Source: an uncultured Ignavibacteria bacterium
Lineage (GTDB): Bacteria; Bacteroidota; Ignavibacteria; Kapaibacteriales; Kapaibacteriaceae
Assembly: GCA_937870915.1 (NCBI GenBank)
Contig: CALMZQ010000041.1
Coordinates: 1-45,621, forward strand
Reading direction: 5' to 3'
Length of the DNA stretch: 45,621 nucleotides
The position numbers and the translations under genes are program-made. A model generated the notes under the pieces. It was not told the DNA's origin. It saw nothing but the letters and a program-made list of their open reading frames with translations, and ran no database searches. This document shows, one piece after another, positions 36,191 through 45,449 of this stretch. How positions within the stretch are numbered: the first letter of the stretch is position 1; each line of letters opens with the position of its first letter.

Positions 36191-38044
36191 ATGGACAGAC
36201 AATCACTCATTGGCGTAATTCTCATTTCTGTGGTTGTTGGACTCTGGATTTTCTTCCAAAGCTCAACTACCCAGCGCGATGTAACGCCGCAGAAGACAGC
36301 TCAAAAAACAGAGCAACAAGAGGTCAAACGAGCAGCTGTGGAGCCGGATGCCCCTTCAGTAGCATTTCAGACAGCACCATCTCGTACAATCACCGTGGCC
36401 TCGGATCTCTACCGTATTCGCCTCAGTTCTGATGGCGCTACGGTTCGGTCATGGCAGTTGAAAAAGTATCACCCTTGGTACAAGGACAGAGATACGTCGG
36501 CACATGTGGACATCGTCCAGCCTGAGGCCTATGAATTTGGGTTCTCATTCCGCGCCATGAATGGCAAGAAGGTAGAAGCCAAGTCCATTCCCTTCGATTT
36601 CGAGACGGATTTGGACAGTCTCTATGTAGCGCCGGGCCAGACCCTGACAATTCGGGCCACAGCCAATGTTTCGCCGGGCGGCACTATCACCCGCACCTAT
36701 ACCTTCAACGGCGATCATTACGACGTAGGTACGGAACTAGCTCTCGATGGTATGGACGGCGTTATTCCGCAGACCAACCGCTATGTTAATCTGGAGTGGT
36801 CGCATGGCATTCGCTACCAAGAGGGAAGTAGCGTAGACGAATCAAACAATGCCGTTGCGATCGTTTCTACTAACGGTGACGTTGATGAACTAGACGTAAC
36901 GGAATTCAATGCACCGGTAGAAAAGAATGCTAACGGCACGATCCACTACCTGCATACACGGTCAAAGTATGTTGCCGTTGCCATGATTCCGCCGAAAGGA
37001 TTCGAGGGCTCTGCCTTTTATAAGGGGGTTCGTTATGGTCTCCCTGATGAAGGTTATGAAGAGCAATACACACTCACATTCAAACTCCCTTATAGAGGGG
37101 GCTTGCAGAAACACAACATGACGTTGTTTGTGGGCCCGATGCAATACGACACGTTAGCTTCCTATGGCCTTACAGGAATCATGAACTTCGGCTGGAAGTG
37201 GATCGTGAAGCCGATTGGTGAATATTTCATGCTTCCTACACTGAAATTCATCAACTCTGGCATCCCGAACTACGGTATTGCAATTATCCTTTTTGCATTG
37301 CTCATGAAGCTCCTGCTGTACCCACTGGGGATCACCCAGATGAAGTCAGCAAGGAAGATGCAGCTGGTAGCCCCGCTGATGAATGAGATACGGGAAAAGT
37401 ACAAGGACGACAACCAGACTCAGCAACAGGAGATGATGAAACTCTACAGTGAGTATGGCATCAATCCGGCTGGGGGCTGCCTGCCCCTTCTCCTTCAAAT
37501 GCCCTTCTTGTATGCCCTCTATGCAGTTCTAAACCTGAACATTGAACTACGTCAGGCGAGCTTCCTGCCATTCTGGCTAACGGATCTCTCAGTACCTGAT
37601 GTGATCCTCTCACTGCCGTTCAAGATCCCCTTGTTTAACATCGACAAGTTCTCGGGCCTCGCCTTGTTGATGGGAGCTACGTTGTTCATTCAGCAGAAAC
37701 AGGCAGTAACGGATCCCCGTCAGAAGGCCATGGTCTATATGATGCCGGTGATGCTCACGTTGATGTTCTCCACGCTTCCATCTGGTCTCAACCTCTATTA
37801 TTTCGTCTTTAACGTTGTGGCCATTGTCCAGCAGGTCTACCAGACGAAGTTTGCAAAGAATAAGCTGACCCTTGCCGATCTGAAAAAGATGCCGAAAAAG
37901 GAGTCTTGGCTTCAAAAGAAGATGCGTGATGCTCAGGAAATGGCTGCCGCACAAGGTAAGGGGCTTCCAGGACAACAGCAGGGTCGTGTCAGTGGAAAAA
38001 ATGGACAGTCGAAGGGTGGCCAAAAACCCAAAAAACGCGGGTAA
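36191..38044 (+). CDS. yidC: Membrane protein insertase YidC
   Basis: The 617-residue insertase of the Oxa1/Alb3 family has an N-terminal transmembrane anchor (LIGVILISVVVGLWIFF), a large periplasmic beta domain (about 65-330) and the five-helix insertase core. Core features include GWKWIVKPIGEYFMLPTLKF, the MKSARKMQLVAPLMNEIREKYKDD coiled loop, and NPAGGCLPLLLQMPFLYALYAVL. The C-terminal tail is rich in Lys, Gln and Gly, as is usual for ribosome contact. Length and layout are those of Gram-negative YidC. It ends the rpmH cluster; no mnmE follows. Confidence 0.97.
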   Translation: MDRQSLIGVILISVVVGLWIFFQSSTTQRDVTPQKTAQKTEQQEVKRAAVEPDAPSVAFQTAPSRTITVASDLYRIRLSSDGATVRSWQLKKYHPWYKDRDTSAHVDIVQPEAYEFGFSFRAMNGKKVEAKSIPFDFETDLDSLYVAPGQTLTIRATANVSPGGTITRTYTFNGDHYDVGTELALDGMDGVIPQTNRYVNLEWSHGIRYQEGSSVDESNNAVAIVSTNGDVDELDVTEFNAPVEKNANGTIHYLHTRSKYVAVAMIPPKGFEGSAFYKGVRYGLPDEGYEEQYTLTFKLPYRGGLQKHNMTLFVGPMQYDTLASYGLTGIMNFGWKWIVKPIGEYFMLPTLKFINSGIPNYGIAIILFALLMKLLLYPLGITQMKSARKMQLVAPLMNEIREKYKDDNQTQQQEMMKLYSEYGINPAGGCLPLLLQMPFLYALYAVLNLNIELRQASFLPFWLTDLSVPDVILSLPFKIPLFNIDKFSGLALLMGATLFIQQKQAVTDPRQKAMVYMMPVMLTLMFSTLPSGLNLYYFVFNVVAIVQQVYQTKFAKNKLTLADLKKMPKKESWLQKKMRDAQEMAAAQGKGLPGQQQGRVSGKNGQSKGGQKPKKRG

Positions 38045-38067
38045 AGACCGATTCTGTAACAAAAACT

Positions 38068-38080
38068 GACACCTAGTGTC
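38068..38080. promoter_or_regulatory. Short inverted repeat GACAC-CTA-GTGTC after yidC
   Basis: A perfect 5-bp dyad lies 24 bp after the yidC stop, in the 162-bp gap before the T9SS cargo gene. No T-tract follows, so it is not a clear terminator; an operator is possible. The rest of the gap holds the T9SS gene's ribosome-binding site. Confidence 0.3.
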
Positions 38081-38206
38081 GGAACATCTGCAGGCGCATG
38101 AGTCAGCGTGTTCGGTTGTCTCCTATATTTAGGGCTTCGAACCGATGATGTCCATTGCAATTTAACAGTACTACTTTCCTTTTTTCGTTCCCCTAAAGGA
38201 CCATGC

Positions 38207-40666
38207 ATGAGTTCTGGTTCACTCTTCCGTACGCTCACACTTGCAGCCTTGATGGTGCTTGTGTCTGCGAGTGCACTTAATGCGCAATTCACAGGCGCAT
38301 ATAAGCGCATGAAACTGCTTGAACAATTCACAAGCGCTACATGTCCTCCATGTGCCCAAGCTGCTCCATATGTCGAAGCAGTTGTAAAGCTTGAGAATGA
38401 TATCATCTCCGTACGTTACCACATGAACTACCCATCTCCGGGTGATCCTTGGAACGTCATGAATGGCACCCATCCGCAGGTTCGCCACGACCTCTACGGG
38501 ATCTCCGGTATTCCGTATATGCGTGTTGGTGGGACAATGAATATCAATCCAACGGCAGGGATCGCGGCGATCAACAATCTTGTTTCGCAGATACCACCTA
38601 CGTCAATGGCCAAGGTTGAAGTAAAGCAGGTTGGTGGTAACATTGAGGTTACGGTCACTACAGACCGTGCACTTTCTGGCGCCCATCTCTTCTTCTCAAC
38701 AATTCAGCGCTCGGTAACTATCTCCAATCTGCCATCCACGCTGCCAAATAGCAACGGGGAGAGAACATTTGGCGATATCATGATGTTCATGTACCCGGAT
38801 GCTGCAGGTACGGCAATCAACCAAGCAGCCGGTGAAACGAAGAAGTATACGTTCACACCAGGTGTTGGCAGTGATCTTACATGGAACAAGGCGAACCTGT
38901 ATGGTATCGCCTTCATCCAAGATGATGCAACTCTAGAGATCATTCAGGCCGGTGCTTCAGTGACGAATGACACACCAAAGGCCTTTGACTATTTTGAAGG
39001 CTCAAAAGCTACGGCGAACATTTCCGGAATCTATGAGCGTGTTGATCGCGGTGCCACGGCAACCAAGGCGATATCCCTTACGAATAGCGGTTCAACACCT
39101 GTTACGGTAGATCTTACTGTAACAAACGCCGAGGCTCTTGCACAAATCGGAATGGCTGCGGAAATCAAGCCTTCAACGATTACAATTCCCGCAAATGGTT
39201 CAGCCTCAACAGAACTCACAGTTACGGGCCCAGATCGCTCCGTCTTTGTCTCCATCGGTTCGTCGTTGGCAGCATCTGATGGTCTTGGTGGTATGGTTCC
39301 GAACGTGTTCTACCTTGTCAACGGTGCCAAGGTTGTGAATTATTACGGACTCGGTAACGAAGGTGCTCCATTAACGCAGATCGCCGCTCAGTCTTCCGCA
39401 AAGTATCTCAAGGATGTGGTCTATATGCCATATTCTACAGAGATACTTACGAACTATCCATCGACTGAGTTCGATGCGGCGATTTTTGCGTTTGATGCCT
39501 ACTGGCTCAATTTGCGTGGTTCAGCGCTGACAAGCGTAGAAGATCTTCTCAAGGCAAAGAAGGGTGTTTGGATCCAATCGCAGGCCGGTATGTATGCCGC
39601 CTTTGAACGTTATTTGACGAATGCAGCCTTTGATGCTACCCGTGTTTGGTATCGCACGGTTGCTGGCATTGAACTCTCGAAGTTTGAGTTCCGTGCAAAC
39701 TTTGATGCCAATGGTAACCCAACCTCACTCATCCAATTCCCTGTAAAGGGCATTACGGGTGATCCAATCGGCGGCGGTCTTACATTCACTGCAAATGCTG
39801 CTACCCAAGACTTCCCGTATTATGCTCTTGGTACAGATGTGATCAAGCTCACATCCTCATCAAAGGCAAAGCCGGTTCTCTACTACGACAACAACCAAAA
39901 CAACATTGCTATGGTTCGTGTTGAACCAACGTATGGTGGACGTCTTGTATATGGCTCCGTTGGTTCTGAGATCATCGCTTCTACTACAACACGCAACACG
40001 CTAACGGAGAAGGTCGTTGACTGGCTGCTCGGAACCGATGCAGCTGTTCCTAAGATCGCAGTTAGCCAAGGCACACTGAACTATGGTGCGGTAGAAGTAG
40101 ACCAGACAAAGGAATTGTCCTTCACTCTGACGAATACGGGCAATGCTGAACTCTCGATCACAGACTATACACTAACCGGTGCTGACGCCATTTCATTCGA
40201 CATCACTGGCGGCGGTATTGTTAATGGCGTGCCAATCAAGGTAGCAGCTGGTGGAACACATGTTGTGAAGGTAACCTTCGCACCTACATCGAAGAAGACC
40301 ATCTTCGGTGCTGCACTCGCATTTGTATCGAATGCAGCAGATGCTCCAACTGTTCAGCTTCGTGGTTCAAGCACTGTAACAAGTGTTGAGACAGACGTAG
40401 TAAGCGAAACTGGTGCTATCGGACTTACCTTGGTTGGTGCTAACCCGATCGCCGACAATTCGGCTGTACGCCTTACTTCGACCGGTAGTGTAACAGTAAC
40501 CGTTGTTGATGCTGCTGGACGCACAGTCTCTACGCTCTTCGATGGAACGGTCAACGGCTCGGAAACTGTCGCAATCGCTTCTTCGACGCTTACCTCTGGT
40601 ACATACTCGATCGTTGCCACAAACGGCTCCGATCGCGCAGTGCTCACCGTGGTAGTGGTTCGTTAA
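38207..40666 (+). CDS. T9SS-exported Omp28-like thioredoxin-fold protein with C-terminal sorting domain
   Basis: The protein has 819 residues from the ATG at 38207, chosen because it starts a signal peptide (FRTLTLAALMVLVSASALNAQ) and has AAAGGA 7 bases upstream. The mature N-terminus is an Omp28/thioredoxin-like domain with LLEQFTSATCPPCAQAAPYVEA (Cys46 and Cys49) and the cis-Pro-type GIPYMRVGG. A central region of several hundred residues follows, then a choice-of-anchor/ASPM-type Ig domain (ELSFTLTNTGNAELSI, VKVTFAPTSKK). The last 80 or so residues match a type IX sorting domain (VTVVDAAGRTVSTLF, SSTLTSGTYSIVATNG, ending VVVVR). It should be secreted and attached to the cell surface by T9SS. 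It is a single-gene unit with a strong terminator. Confidence 0.85.
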   Translation: MSSGSLFRTLTLAALMVLVSASALNAQFTGAYKRMKLLEQFTSATCPPCAQAAPYVEAVVKLENDIISVRYHMNYPSPGDPWNVMNGTHPQVRHDLYGISGIPYMRVGGTMNINPTAGIAAINNLVSQIPPTSMAKVEVKQVGGNIEVTVTTDRALSGAHLFFSTIQRSVTISNLPSTLPNSNGERTFGDIMMFMYPDAAGTAINQAAGETKKYTFTPGVGSDLTWNKANLYGIAFIQDDATLEIIQAGASVTNDTPKAFDYFEGSKATANISGIYERVDRGATATKAISLTNSGSTPVTVDLTVTNAEALAQIGMAAEIKPSTITIPANGSASTELTVTGPDRSVFVSIGSSLAASDGLGGMVPNVFYLVNGAKVVNYYGLGNEGAPLTQIAAQSSAKYLKDVVYMPYSTEILTNYPSTEFDAAIFAFDAYWLNLRGSALTSVEDLLKAKKGVWIQSQAGMYAAFERYLTNAAFDATRVWYRTVAGIELSKFEFRANFDANGNPTSLIQFPVKGITGDPIGGGLTFTANAATQDFPYYALGTDVIKLTSSSKAKPVLYYDNNQNNIAMVRVEPTYGGRLVYGSVGSEIIASTTTRNTLTEKVVDWLLGTDAAVPKIAVSQGTLNYGAVEVDQTKELSFTLTNTGNAELSITDYTLTGADAISFDITGGGIVNGVPIKVAAGGTHVVKVTFAPTSKKTIFGAALAFVSNAADAPTVQLRGSSTVTSVETDVVSETGAIGLTLVGANPIADNSAVRLTSTGSVTVTVVDAAGRTVSTLFDGTVNGSETVAIASSTLTSGTYSIVATNGSDRAVLTVVVVR

Positions 40667-40687
40667 GCTTCTCGAAAAACGTACAAC

Positions 40688-40727
40688 AACGGCCGTCTCG
40701 CTTTATGCGGGACGGCCGTTTCTTTTT
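40688..40727 (+). terminator. Intrinsic terminator of the T9SS cargo gene
   Basis: A 14-bp stem (AACGGCCGTCTCGC with GCGGGACGGCCGTT, one U-G pair) with the loop TTTAT is followed by TCTTTTT. It lies 21 bp after the stop codon. The reverse strand has a weaker T-tract, so it mainly serves the rightward gene. Confidence 0.93.
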
Positions 40728-40754
40728 GTACACATCAGCTAGACGAGTGGAAGT

Positions 40755-42065
40755 TTAACGGCGATAGGTGTATTTGGCATTGGCCGGCACCGGTGTACGC
40801 AATCGATAGTCGCCAAATCCTGTGTTGTCCTCAAATGTGAACGACAGGTTGTTTGGGTACAACCATCGAGTAACGATGGAGACACCATTCTGCGCTGTAA
40901 AGCGTTCCGTATTTAGGGGCTCACCATAGATGATATACACTCGCCCCATATCCGTAAGCCAGCCTTCTGTATAGGACTTGAATCTGCGGTTCGCCTGTTC
41001 TATGCGAGAGTAATATTCCTCCAGAGCTTCATTTCGCACAGTTGAGGGAGTAGGGTCGATCTTCTTCCAGTATTCTTCAAAGCGCGACAAACGATCTATC
41101 TCGGTTGTTCCACCCTGGATAACGTCGATGTCGCTTTGATCGGCAACATAGATCAATTGTTTGATGGCCTTGGTTACATCACTGAGAACAGCGCCCGTCA
41201 TAGAACGTGGGACCACATATGGTCTGGAGCGTTCTGCAAGTACCACACTTGTATCTGCAACATCGGAACCGCTAACGGGGTGGAGCCGAAGTCGCAAAGA
41301 ATAGGTACCCGGAATCATTCGCTGAGGTGTGAGCAAGGGCACAAAGGACTGAATGATACTTCGCTCTGCAAGAAAAGGTTCTCCCTGGCCTAACGCGAGT
41401 GTCCTACCGTCCGTTGCCTCAATATTCCATGTAAGAATATACCGTCCGGAATTTTCCTTAAGGTAGATCTCAACAAAGGCAAACAACGATACTTCGTTAG
41501 ACCATACAACGTCGCCAACATAGGGCACTATCGAGAAACGCTCGCCTCGCTGTTCGATATCACTGGCAAGCATCACAGAACTCATATCGGCCGATCCTGA
41601 TCCAAGGGCTGGTACAACAACCTTTCGAGTAACAGAATGATCGCGTCTGCCAAATACGTCTCGGGCGATGATCTCGATGCGATAGGTTCCAGGCCTGAGT
41701 TCATATCGGCGAACGGCATTGTCGGCCTTACCCGTTTTTCCACGCGCAACGGCGTAGTCATCTTCTACGACGCTTCGTTTATACGTGGAATCAAAGAGCT
41801 TTCTGCCTGTTGTGTCTCGAACGGTGGTTGTTACGGTGTATTCTGCTACCATGGTGCCGTTGAATTCAGAGAATTGCAAGGCCTCAAAGGGCATAGACAC
41901 GTATACATCCACGCGGGACATGGCGGGACTCACCGCACTACGGAAGGAGAGAACGTCTACCTTAAAGGGAGCCGGCAGCACGGGTTGCGCCAAAACATCC
42001 GGAGCTACCGCAATACATGAAACGGCCGTAGCAAGGACAACGATGATTGGTGGTTTCATTCTCAT
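40755..42065 (-). CDS. Exported GWxTD domain protein
   Basis: The protein has 436 residues from the ATG at 42065. A signal peptide (IIVVLATAVSCIAVAPDVLAQ) precedes beta-rich N-terminal domains. A C-terminal GWxTD domain follows with YTEGWLTDMGRVYIIYGEP and the family ending VTRWLYPNNLSFTFEDNTGFGDYRL. The family is common in Bacteroidota and Acidobacteria; its function is unknown. An in-frame ATG lies 9 codons upstream inside the preceding gene, but the chosen start gives a normal signal peptide just after that gene's stop at 42068-42070. It is probably cotranscribed with the CoA-transferase gene. Confidence 0.82.
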   Translation of the reverse strand: MRMKPPIIVVLATAVSCIAVAPDVLAQPVLPAPFKVDVLSFRSAVSPAMSRVDVYVSMPFEALQFSEFNGTMVAEYTVTTTVRDTTGRKLFDSTYKRSVVEDDYAVARGKTGKADNAVRRYELRPGTYRIEIIARDVFGRRDHSVTRKVVVPALGSGSADMSSVMLASDIEQRGERFSIVPYVGDVVWSNEVSLFAFVEIYLKENSGRYILTWNIEATDGRTLALGQGEPFLAERSIIQSFVPLLTPQRMIPGTYSLRLRLHPVSGSDVADTSVVLAERSRPYVVPRSMTGAVLSDVTKAIKQLIYVADQSDIDVIQGGTTEIDRLSRFEEYWKKIDPTPSTVRNEALEEYYSRIEQANRRFKSYTEGWLTDMGRVYIIYGEPLNTERFTAQNGVSIVTRWLYPNNLSFTFEDNTGFGDYRLRTPVPANAKYTYRR

Positions 42066-42067
42066 GT

Positions 42068-43351
42068 TTAAATCCGTACCGAGACCTTCCATACGTCGCG
42101 GGCCTCACGTGCCAGGCGTTCCCGTTCATCTGGATGAGCGATATGGATCAGCATCTCAGCACGTTCGCGGAGGGTCTTCCCGTGAAGATAGGCGATGCCA
42201 TGTTCTGTTACCACATAGTGGACGTGCGCCCGCGTTGTTACTACCCCGGCACCAGGCTTTAGGATGGTTGCAATGCGGCTAACCCCCTTTGCTGTCCTTG
42301 ACGGCAGAGCAATAATCGGTTTGCCACCTCGAGAGAGAGCTGAGCCCCGCATAAAGTCAACCTGACCTCCAACACCCGAATAGGGGGCTGTCCCTATAGA
42401 GTCTGCACAAACCTGTCCGCTCAGATCTACTTCAATTGCGCTGTTGATCGCTGTCATCTTTGGGTTTCGCTGAATCACGGTTGGATTGTTCACATAGGCC
42501 ACATCAAGCATGGCAACCATCGGATTGTCATCAATAAAGTCATATACGTTCTTCGTTCCCATCACGAACGTTGCTACAATCTTGTTTGGATGAACAGTCT
42601 TAAGCCTTCCGTTGACCACGCCTTTTTCAAGAAGTGGCAGCAGTCCGTCACTGAACATCTCTGTGTGCACACCGAGGTTTTTATGACCATGTAGTTCATG
42701 AAGCACAGCATCCGGAATTGCGCCGATGCCCATTTGCAAGGTTGCCCCATCATCAACCAAGGAGGCCACATGACGCCCAATGGCCTGTTCGATCTCACCG
42801 AGCACCGGTGGCTGAACTTCAAAGATCGGATCGTCAACGTCCACCATATAGGTAAGCCGATTCATATGGACTAAGGCATCACCATGTGTCCGCGGCATAT
42901 TGGGATTGATCTGCGCAATGACGATCTCAGCCGAAAGTAGCGCTTCGTGCGCAGCCTCAACCGTAACGCCCAGAGAACAGAACCCATGTTTATCAGGGGG
43001 CGATACGTTTATCAAGGCAACATCAATGTCAAGGATGTTACTCCGAAAAAGGTGCGGAATCTCAGAGAGAAAGACCGGTGTGTAATCAGCACGGCCTTCT
43101 TGTACAGCCTTCCGCATATTCCCACCTATGAACAGGCAGTTTACGCGGAAGTTATCCTGGTACTGTGGTTCGGCGTAGGGGGCCGGACCTTCAGTGTGGA
43201 GGTGGATGATTTCTACGTCTTGAAGCCTTCCCGCCTGACGCACCATTTCCTTGATGAGCGTCTGAGGCGCAGCGGCAACACTGTGAAGATAAATGCGGTG
43301 TCCGGACTGAATGGCGGAGATAGCTACGTCGACACTTACCAGCTGACTCAT
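42068..43351 (-). CDS. Acetyl-CoA hydrolase / 4-hydroxybutyrate-type CoA-transferase
   Basis: An enzyme of 427 residues in the Cat1/AbfT branch of family I CoA-transferases, which move CoA between acetate or another short acid and an acyl-CoA. Family blocks are LHTEGPAPY, INVSPPDKHGFCSLG, LQMGIGAIPDAVL and the catalytic-Glu segment TAINSAIEVDLSGQVCADSIG. The C-terminal GGQVDFMRGSALSRGGKPIIAL and VVTEHGIAYLHGKTLRERA are typical. The exact acyl substrate cannot be told. It is divergent from an ETF:quinone oxidoreductase-like gene, which suggests fermentation of, or oxidation to, acyl-CoA intermediates. Confidence 0.9.
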   Translation of the reverse strand: MSQLVSVDVAISAIQSGHRIYLHSVAAAPQTLIKEMVRQAGRLQDVEIIHLHTEGPAPYAEPQYQDNFRVNCLFIGGNMRKAVQEGRADYTPVFLSEIPHLFRSNILDIDVALINVSPPDKHGFCSLGVTVEAAHEALLSAEIVIAQINPNMPRTHGDALVHMNRLTYMVDVDDPIFEVQPPVLGEIEQAIGRHVASLVDDGATLQMGIGAIPDAVLHELHGHKNLGVHTEMFSDGLLPLLEKGVVNGRLKTVHPNKIVATFVMGTKNVYDFIDDNPMVAMLDVAYVNNPTVIQRNPKMTAINSAIEVDLSGQVCADSIGTAPYSGVGGQVDFMRGSALSRGGKPIIALPSRTAKGVSRIATILKPGAGVVTTRAHVHYVVTEHGIAYLHGKTLRERAEMLIHIAHPDERERLAREARDVWKVSVRI

Positions 43352-43376
43352 GGAGTCTCCATTGTGAACGAGACTG

Positions 43377-43384
43377 CAAAGTTA
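43377..43384 (-). promoter_or_regulatory. Promoter of the CoA-transferase gene
   Basis: On the minus strand TAACTTTG is an exact TAnnTTTG match, 25 bases before the start codon. TTG lies 23 bases upstream (plus strand CAA 43408-43410), so both elements fit the Bacteroidota consensus. This is the best-formed promoter in the window. Confidence 0.65.
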
Positions 43385-43392
43385 GCGTTTGG

Positions 43393-43400
43393 TATCTTCG
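43393..43400 (+). promoter_or_regulatory. Probable -7 promoter element of the iron-sulfur oxidoreductase gene
   Basis: TATCTTCG lies 21 bases before the ATG at 43422 and interleaves with the divergent promoter of the CoA-transferase gene, so the two promoters may compete. No TTG is at the ideal spacing. Confidence 0.45.
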
Positions 43401-43421
43401 CCGTAAGCAAGGGAATACAAC

Positions 43422-45449
43422 ATGGACCTCAAGAACATCATTTTCGTCATCGTCCTGCTTCTGGCAGGGGGCTTCTTCATTCGTAGCGCCATGCGTTTAG
43501 TGGCCTGGTTGCGTGTAGGAAAGGCCGACGATAGATTTGGCAACATCGGTAAGCGTATTCGCACAACTCTCGTTGTTGGCTTCGGACAAAGCAAGATTCT
43601 GAGAGATAGGGTGGCCGGACCGATCCACGCCATGATCTTTTGGGGATTCCTGATCCTTCTGTTCTCGGCACTGGAAATGATCCTTGAAGGCTTCCATGAA
43701 GGTTGGTCTTTCAACTTCCTAGGCCCGGTCTACTCAGGAATCACGATTCTCACAGACATTTTCTGTCTGCTCATCATTGTTGGTACGATGATGTCGCTCT
43801 GGCGTAGGTATGTGACCAAGGTTCGCCGACTTCAAGTTGAGCACGAAAAAGTTGAAGCAGGCATGATCCTGCTAACGATCTTCTCCATCGTAACAGCACT
43901 TTTCGTCCAGAACTCTCTCCGACTTCATGTCTTCGGTGAAGATTTCTCGTGGGCTGTTCGTCCCATCGGACGTCCGTTCGGCAATGTGCTGTATTCGGTA
44001 CTTGGAGACGCCAGTGGTATCGTCTTCGAGATTGCATGGTGGATGCATGCAGTGCTTATCCTAGCCTTCATGAACTACCTTCCGTTCTCCAAGCACCTAC
44101 ACGTTCTTACGTCCATCCCAAATGTCTTCCTTGGACCGCTCACTCCAACGAACAGCATGGAGAAGATCGATTTTGAGGCTGAAGGTGTTGAGAAATTTGG
44201 AGTGGTGGATATTGAGGACCTATCGTGGAAGTCCTTACTCGATGGTTATACCTGTACCCACTGCGGACGTTGCACAAGTGTCTGTCCGGCCAATCAAACA
44301 GGCAAGGTTCTCGATCCACGCGGTATCATCGTTGCCATTCACGATCGAACAATGGACAAGGCGCCCCTTATTCTCAAGAAAGAGGCAGGGGGCGAACTAA
44401 CACCCGAAGAACAGGTGACGTGGGATAAGAAGCTGATCGGCGACTACGTGAACCCGGACGCCCTGTGGGCTTGTACAACGTGCGGCGCTTGTATGCAGGA
44501 ATGTCCGGTAAACATCGAACACGTGCCGGCAATCGTTGGAATGCGCCGGTCAATGGTGATGATGGAATCACAGTTTAACGATGAATCTGCGCTGTTACCG
44601 GACATCTACGGCAACATGGAAACCAATTCCGTGCCATGGGGTGGGTTCGGTCAGGCGGATCGTGCCAACTGGGCAGAAGGCATGGGCATCAAGACGGCAG
44701 CTGAAGATCCGTCAATGGAGGTACTGTTCTGGGTGGGCTGCGCCGGATCCTACGATGAACGCGCAAAGAAGACCACTAAGGCCTTCGCCGAACTCATGCA
44801 GATTGCCGGTGTTGACTTCCGCATCCTCGGTACGGAAGAAAACTGTACCGGTGATGTGGCTCGGAGAACGGGCAATGAGTATTTGGCCGACATGCTCACG
44901 AAGACGAATGTTGAGACCTTCCAGCGCTACGATGTCCAAAAGATCGTGGCCACCTGCCCACACTGCTTTAATACGCTCAAGAACGAGTATCCTCAGTATG
45001 GCTTCAAGGCCGAGATCCAACACCATACGCAGTTCATTCAGGAGCTCATTACTGCTGGACGTCTTGTGATCGATCGTACGAAGGCTTCAGCCGAAGCTGT
45101 TACGTATCATGACTCGTGCTATTTGGGTCGCTACAACGACGAATATGAGGCTCCCAGGGCAACCCTGACGGATGTGCCGGGCCTTACCATACTCGAACCT
45201 GCAAGATCCAAGGATCGCGGTTTGTGTTGCGGCGCTGGCGGTGGACGCATGTTCATGGAAGAACACGTGGGAGATCGCGTAAACGAGGTGCGAACGAACG
45301 AACTGCTCAATACAGGCGCACAAACAATAGCCGTGAACTGTCCGTTCTGTACTACGATGATCACAGATGGCGTTAAAGCCGCTGAAAAGGTTGACTCAGT
45401 AAAGGTCAAGGATATAGCGGAGATCTTGAGGGACCGGGTTAGGGCGTAG
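43422..45449 (+). CDS. NarI/HdrD-type iron-sulfur membrane oxidoreductase (ETF:menaquinone oxidoreductase-like)
   Basis: A fused protein of 675 residues. An N-terminal NarI/HdrE-like membrane domain with about five helices has histidines suited to b-haem binding (PIHAMIF, WWMHAVLILAFMNYLPFSKHLH). Two [4Fe-4S] motifs follow (CTHCGRCTSVCP at 278-289, CTTCGACMQECP at 351-362). Two CCG domains complete it (VGCAGSYDERAKKT with ENCTGDVARRTGNE and CPHCFNTLKNEYP; then DSCYLGRYNDEYEAPR and GLCCGAGGGRMFMEE). This layout matches oxidoreductases proposed to pass electrons from electron-transfer flavoprotein to menaquinone in fatty-acid oxidation. No etfAB is in the window. The TAG stop is the first repeat boundary of the 12-bp array. 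Confidence 0.85.
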   Translation: MDLKNIIFVIVLLLAGGFFIRSAMRLVAWLRVGKADDRFGNIGKRIRTTLVVGFGQSKILRDRVAGPIHAMIFWGFLILLFSALEMILEGFHEGWSFNFLGPVYSGITILTDIFCLLIIVGTMMSLWRRYVTKVRRLQVEHEKVEAGMILLTIFSIVTALFVQNSLRLHVFGEDFSWAVRPIGRPFGNVLYSVLGDASGIVFEIAWWMHAVLILAFMNYLPFSKHLHVLTSIPNVFLGPLTPTNSMEKIDFEAEGVEKFGVVDIEDLSWKSLLDGYTCTHCGRCTSVCPANQTGKVLDPRGIIVAIHDRTMDKAPLILKKEAGGELTPEEQVTWDKKLIGDYVNPDALWACTTCGACMQECPVNIEHVPAIVGMRRSMVMMESQFNDESALLPDIYGNMETNSVPWGGFGQADRANWAEGMGIKTAAEDPSMEVLFWVGCAGSYDERAKKTTKAFAELMQIAGVDFRILGTEENCTGDVARRTGNEYLADMLTKTNVETFQRYDVQKIVATCPHCFNTLKNEYPQYGFKAEIQHHTQFIQELITAGRLVIDRTKASAEAVTYHDSCYLGRYNDEYEAPRATLTDVPGLTILEPARSKDRGLCCGAGGGRMFMEEHVGDRVNEVRTNELLNTGAQTIAVNCPFCTTMITDGVKAAEKVDSVKVKDIAEILRDRVRA

